A stretch of DNA of 25,531 nt from Bacteroidales bacterium UBA1628 (GTDB lineage: Bacteria > Bacteroidota > Bacteroidia > Bacteroidales > UBA932). Within the stretch, counting starts at the first letter, position 1. Each line of letters begins with the position of its first letter. This document shows, piece after piece, positions 22,415 through 25,531 of this stretch. The position numbers and the translations under genes were made by a program. Location: contig DCMG01000064.1 in the NCBI GenBank assembly GCA_002321335.1, positions 1-25,531 of the forward strand, written 5' to 3'. Under the pieces are notes generated by a model. That model worked only from the letters and a program-made list of their open reading frames with translations, was not told the origin of the DNA and made no database searches.

Positions 22415-24037
22415 ATGAATATTCTGAAAATCTTCTGGACCGCGGCCATGCTGCTGTCTCCTCTTGCGCTTTCGGCATCGGATTCGCTGCGTGTGCATAA
22501 TCCTCAGATTCCGATTCTGGTGGATCGGATTGACAATATATTGTTCCAGGTCCGTGTTCCTGACGCTGTTTCCGGTGACGTTCTTGAATCCCTTGCCGTG
22601 GAGTTCGGGGAGAACGTGGATCTGAGATCTGTCGCGGAACTTCGTCTTTTCTATTCGGGAACAGAGGCGGCGCGGCGCAGTGGTGTGAATTTCAGTCCGG
22701 TGGAATATATCTCTTCCCACAACGTGTGGAACACCAGGTCTGCCAATCCGTCATATTCAGTGCTGCAGGAGCAGACCGACTGGATCGGACGCAAGGTGAC
22801 TCTTCATTCCCGTCAGTCGATGGTAGAGGGGGTTAACTACTATTGGGTAAGCGTCAGGATGAATCCGGAGGCTTCTCTTTTGACGGAGCTGAGCGCGTGT
22901 GTAAGCGATATCGTGATAAACGGAAAGGCGGTTCCGTTCGCCGGAGACACACATGATGCCGTCCGCAGGGTCGGCTACGGAGTTCGCCACGCAGGAGATG
23001 ACCATTCGATGGCCTATCGTATTCCAGGACTTGTCACGACCAATTCCGGAACCTTGATCGGAGTTTATGACGTGCGCTGGAACAGCAGTGTAGACCTTCA
23101 GGAACGCATTGACATAGGGGTGAGCCGCAGCACGGACAAAGGTCAGACTTGGGAGCCGATGCGCTTGGCGATGTCGTTTGCGGATGCGGGAGGCCTTCCG
23201 TCAGGTCAGAACGGAGTCGGTGATCCTGCGGTGCTTGTGGACGAGAACACAGGAACCATCTGGGTTATCGCAGTCTGGACTCATGGAATGGGTAACGGCA
23301 GGGCTTGGACGAACTCCATGCCTGGAATGGAACCGATTGAGACCCCTCAGCTTATGCTGGTCCGCAGTGATGACGACGGCCGCACATGGAGCAAACCGAT
23401 CAATGTCACCAAACAGGTCAAGGATCCATCGTGGTGCTTCCTTCTGCAAGGCCCCGGCCGGGGAATCACCATGCGGGACGGTACATTGGTGTTCGCCATT
23501 CAGTTCATTGACAAGGACAGGATGCCACATGCGGGCATAATGTACAGCAAGGATCATGGCGAGACCTGGCATATTCATACCCCAGCCCGCTCGAACACGA
23601 CGGAGGCGCAGGTTGCGGAGGTCGAGCCTGGAGTGCTGATGCTGAATATGCGGGACAACCGTGGCGGGGCGCGCGCAGTGATGACTACCCGTGATTTGGG
23701 GCGGACGTGGACCGAGCACGTGTCACACAGGACAGCTTTGCGCGAGCCTGTCTGCATGGCGAGCCTGATATCAGTGCCGGCGGAGATGAACGCATTGGGA
23801 AAGGATTTGCTGCTGTTCTCGAATCCTGATACCACAGACGGCCGCTGCGACATCACGATAAAGGCCAGTTTGGACGGCGGTGTGACCTGGCCTTTCAAAT
23901 TATTGCTCGACGAAGGGAACGGATGGGGATATTCTTGTCTGACAATGATTGATTTTCAAACTGTTGGCATCTTGTATGAGTCGAGTGCGGCCCATATTAC
24001 CTTCCAGGCCGTGAGGTTGGAGGATATAGTCAAGTGA
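22415..24037 (+). CDS. Secreted exo-alpha-sialidase (GH33)
   Basis: The enzyme removes terminal sialic acid from host glycans, probably in the periplasm or at the surface. The start at 22415 gives MNILKIFWTAAMLLSPLALS, a signal peptide; an upstream extension in the same frame lacks one and overlaps the A2M gene. The 540-residue product has an N-terminal carbohydrate-binding-like domain (about 22-185), then the six-bladed catalytic propeller. Arg202 in MAYRIPGL begins the arginine triad. The VDLQERIDIGVSRSTDKGQTW segment holds the catalytic-loop Asp and the first Asp-box. Further Asp-boxes are VRSDDDGRTW, MYSKDHGETW, TTRDLGRTW and KASLDGGVTW. GWGYSCLTMID and VGILYESS near the end supply the Tyr and Glu. 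All key parts look intact. It lies 43 bases after the A2M-like gene and is probably co-transcribed with it. A tRNA-Val gene with its own promoter follows. Confidence 0.95.
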   Translation: MNILKIFWTAAMLLSPLALSASDSLRVHNPQIPILVDRIDNILFQVRVPDAVSGDVLESLAVEFGENVDLRSVAELRLFYSGTEAARRSGVNFSPVEYISSHNVWNTRSANPSYSVLQEQTDWIGRKVTLHSRQSMVEGVNYYWVSVRMNPEASLLTELSACVSDIVINGKAVPFAGDTHDAVRRVGYGVRHAGDDHSMAYRIPGLVTTNSGTLIGVYDVRWNSSVDLQERIDIGVSRSTDKGQTWEPMRLAMSFADAGGLPSGQNGVGDPAVLVDENTGTIWVIAVWTHGMGNGRAWTNSMPGMEPIETPQLMLVRSDDDGRTWSKPINVTKQVKDPSWCFLLQGPGRGITMRDGTLVFAIQFIDKDRMPHAGIMYSKDHGETWHIHTPARSNTTEAQVAEVEPGVLMLNMRDNRGGARAVMTTRDLGRTWTEHVSHRTALREPVCMASLISVPAEMNALGKDLLLFSNPDTTDGRCDITIKASLDGGVTWPFKLLLDEGNGWGYSCLTMIDFQTVGILYESSAAHITFQAVRLEDIVK

Positions 24038-24086
24038 GGACGGAAATCATTAAAAACGATAAAATTTCAAAAAAAAGTTAAAAAAG

Positions 24087-24118
24087 TTTGCAGTAATAAA
24101 AAAAAGTAGTACCTTTGC
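24087..24118 (+). promoter_or_regulatory. Promoter of tRNA-Val
   Basis: TTTG (24087-24090), exactly 19 bases, then TACCTTTGC (24110-24118) is the full Bacteroidota -33/-7 promoter. The tRNA starts 34 bases further on. Confidence 0.85.
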
Positions 24119-24152
24119 ATCACCCGAACGATGAACAACGGGACGACGATTC

Positions 24153-24230
24153 GGGAGCTTAGCTCAGTTGGTTCAGAGCGTCTGCCTTACAAGCAGAGGG
24201 TCGGGGGTTCGACTCCCTCAGCTCCCACCA
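24153..24230 (+). tRNA. tRNA-Val (anticodon UAC)
   Basis: The 78-base gene folds as a standard cloverleaf. The acceptor stem is GGGAGCT with AGCTCCC, the D-arm is GCTC...GAGC, and the anticodon stem is TCTGC/GCAGA around loop CTTACAA (anticodon TAC). The T-arm has TTCGACT, and CCA is encoded at the 3' end. It stands alone under its own promoter with a strong terminator right after it. Confidence 0.97.
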
Positions 24231-24264
24231 AAAGACCTCTTCAGGATTCCTGAAGAGGTCTTTT
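24231..24264 (+). terminator. Terminator of tRNA-Val
   Basis: AAAGACCTCTTCAGG and its exact reverse complement, CCTGAAGAGGTCTTT, are separated by a 3-base loop, and the stem ends in TTTT. It begins at the base after the CCA end of the tRNA, so it also sets the 3' end to be processed. Confidence 0.9.
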
Positions 24265-24548
24265 CGTATTGCGTAATTGCTCTGGGGGAGTTTTTACATC
24301 CAACGGTATATTTATAAATGAAAAAGAGAGTCTATCTTGAGCTCCGCATTGAGACCTCCGTCAGGGTTGAGGTCGTCAGACTTGTCAAGGTCAGGGCGTA
24401 CAAGCGCGTCCGTTTTGACAAGGTGTCACTATCGTATGGTATAAAGGGTGCCATCGTTAGCCCGATGACTGGCTTTGTGCCCTTGTGGCACTCTACTCTA
24501 TTCCCTCGGTTTTTTTACAATAAGACCAAAAGACCTTTTGCGAAATAT
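24265..24548. other. Intergenic region between tRNA-Val and rplU promoter
   Basis: No convincing gene. A 108-codon plus-strand frame (24318-24644, starting MKKRVYLELRIETSVRVEVV) is open, but it runs through the rplU promoter, has an odd Arg/Val-rich composition and matches nothing I know. A small GTGCC/GGCAC hairpin lies near 24479-24493. Confidence 0.4.
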
Positions 24549-24580
24549 TTTGCGGATTGGGGGATTTTGCATAAATTTGC
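24549..24580 (+). promoter_or_regulatory. Promoter of rplU-rpmA
   Basis: TTTG (24549-24552), 19 bases, then TAAATTTGC (24572-24580) is a perfect Bacteroidota promoter. Transcription would start near 24587, leaving an 80-base leader that could carry ribosomal-protein autoregulation. Confidence 0.85.
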
Positions 24581-24667
24581 AGTCTGTTTTATGGTCGTGG
24601 AGCTCCAGAAGTTCCGTGCCGAGGGTACGGGCGCTTGCGGCTGAAACTTAATAAAGTTTTGTTTTTT

Positions 24668-24979
24668 ATGTACGCAATTGTTGACATTGCAGGACAGCAG
24701 TTCAAGGTTGAGGCTGGAAAAGAGATCTTTGTTAACCGTCTTGCGGCGGCCAAGGATTCTTCAGTCGAGTTCGACAAGGTACTGCTCGTTGACTCCGAAG
24801 GGCAGATCAAGCTCGGTAATCCTTATGTAAAGGGTGCTGTTGTAAAGGCCACTGTTCTCGATGACGAGGCTAAGGCTGACAAGGTGCTCGTGTTCAAGAA
24901 GATCCGTCGCAAGGGATTCCAGAAACTCAATGGCCACCGCCAGAAGCTTTCCAAGATCCGTATCGATGAAATCGCTTAA
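24668..24979 (+). CDS. rplU: 50S ribosomal protein L21
   Basis: The 103-residue protein of the large ribosomal subunit starts MYAIVDIAGQQFKVEAGKEI, the family's opening. VLVFKKIRRKGFQKLNGHRQ near the end is the basic 23S rRNA-binding segment. A longer frame exists upstream (MRLKLNKVLFF), but the conserved first Met at 24668 is the right start. It forms a two-gene operon with rpmA, 20 bases downstream, the usual arrangement. Confidence 0.98.
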   Translation: MYAIVDIAGQQFKVEAGKEIFVNRLAAAKDSSVEFDKVLLVDSEGQIKLGNPYVKGAVVKATVLDDEAKADKVLVFKKIRRKGFQKLNGHRQKLSKIRIDEIA

Positions 24980-24999
24980 TTTCTAAAGAGTAACAGATT

Positions 25000-25260
25000 A
25001 TGGCACACAAGAAAGGACAATCAAGTTCAAAGAACGGTCGTGAGTCTCATTCCAAAAGGCTTGGACTCAAGAAATTCGGCGGTGAGGTCGTAAAGGCCGG
25101 CAACATCATCGTAAGGCAGAGAGGTACTGTCCACAATCCTGACAAAAACGTCGGAATGGGCAAGGATCACACTCTCTACGCTCTCGTTGACGGAACGGTT
25201 AAGTTCACAAGGAAGAGAGAGGACAAATCCTACGTCTCGGTTATCCCTTTTGAGAACTAA
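25000..25260 (+). CDS. rpmA: 50S ribosomal protein L27
   Basis: The 86-residue protein opens MAHKKGQSSSKNGRESHSKR and continues LGLKKFGGEVVKAGNIIVRQ, RGTVHNPDKNVGMGKDHTLY, all diagnostic of L27. Its N-terminal tail reaches the peptidyl-transferase centre. There is no cleavable N-terminal extension of the Firmicutes type. It is co-transcribed with rplU and ended by the terminator at 25281. Confidence 0.98.
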   Translation: MAHKKGQSSSKNGRESHSKRLGLKKFGGEVVKAGNIIVRQRGTVHNPDKNVGMGKDHTLYALVDGTVKFTRKREDKSYVSVIPFEN

Positions 25261-25280
25261 GACTCGGAGGATTGATAATG

Positions 25281-25322
25281 AAAGAGGGCTGGCTTCGAGT
25301 TATCGTGCCTGTCCTCTTTTTT
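25281..25322 (+). terminator. Terminator of rplU-rpmA
   Basis: AAAGAGGGCTGGC (25281-25293) pairs with GCCTGTCCTCTTT (25307-25319), with one G-U pair and one mismatch. The 13-base loop is followed by a T-run. Confidence 0.75.
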
Positions 25323-25349
25323 GTTTGATAATTAAACTATTCATATACT

Positions 25350-25531
25350 ATGCTAACACTCAAGACGCTTCGTGACGATCCGCAGCACGTGATCGAGAAG
25401 CTGGCAGTAAAGAATTTCGATGCGAGGGCCATCGTGGAAAAAGTCCTCGAACTGGACACCAACAGAAGGGCTCTCCAGACTGAGAGCGACGCCATCGTGG
25501 CCAAGCAGAATCAGCTCACCAAGCAGATTGG
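25350..25531 (+). CDS. serS: Seryl-tRNA synthetase, N-terminal part (runs off window)
   Basis: The frame begins MLTLKTLRDDPQHVIEKLAV, KNFDARAIVEKVLELDTNRR and continues ALQTESDAIVAKQNQLTKQI to the window edge. This is the start of the tRNA-binding coiled-coil arm of class II seryl-tRNA synthetase, which charges tRNA-Ser. The catalytic domain lies outside the window. It follows the rpmA terminator by about 30 bases. Confidence 0.92.
   Translation, partial: MLTLKTLRDDPQHVIEKLAVKNFDARAIVEKVLELDTNRRALQTESDAIVAKQNQLTKQI

Noticed and set aside
24318..24644. 108-codon frame between tRNA-Val and rplU
   Set aside because: It runs through a perfect rplU promoter and has an unlikely Arg/Val-rich N terminus. 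I could not relate it to any family.

Overview
The window looks like a chromosomal segment of a Bacteroidota bacterium, most likely a gut-associated member of Bacteroidales. Supporting signs are near-consensus Bacteroidota sigma-A promoters (TTTG, 19 bases, TAnnTTTGC) ahead of the tRNA-Val and rplU genes, the absence of Shine-Dalgarno dependence, and the gene families present: pyruvate phosphate dikinase, PIN-PhoH protein, secreted GH33 sialidase, A2M-like surface protein and IS66 remnant. Base composition is moderately GC-rich except for a clearly AT-rich stretch at about 1.0-3.8 kb.

Layout. Positions 1-5.6 kb are accessory: a decayed IS66 transposase end, two small genes (a 58-residue zinc ribbon and a 51-residue Lys-rich peptide), an AT-rich three-gene cassette (600-residue protein, a gene with an in-frame stop near its start, and a 115-residue Asp-box protein), a Rpn/PD-(D/E)XK transposase-like pseudogene, and an orphan LHH-type nuclease. 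Positions 5.7-8.5 kb hold a membrane-anchored Hanks-type kinase, divergent from an exported beta-barrel-like protein, followed by a small HTH-like protein. Positions 8.7-16.8 kb are mostly housekeeping: an EamA transporter, ppdK, a PIN-PhoH ATPase, a degenerate PurL-like protein and folC. Positions 16.9-24.0 kb carry a giant alpha-2-macroglobulin-like exported protein and a sialidase, spaced like an operon. The right end holds tRNA-Val(UAC), rplU, rpmA and the start of serS.

Two DNA-level signals cut across genes. (1) A palindromic repeat with core GCTGAGCTTGTCGAAG occurs once between genes (9624-9700). It also lies in frame inside coding sequence at three places in two exported proteins, where it encodes TEPVEVT- and LRQAQxP-type peptides. 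At one site half of it has become a 21-bp tandem array. (2) The hexamer GAATAT, and especially the palindrome GAATATTC, is strongly over-represented on both strands, in several reading frames and in intergenic DNA.

Functionally, the A2M protein and sialidase suggest envelope-level host interaction and glycan foraging. The kinase and its divergent partner may form an envelope-signalling pair. The 1-5.6 kb region looks like a site of repeated gain and decay.
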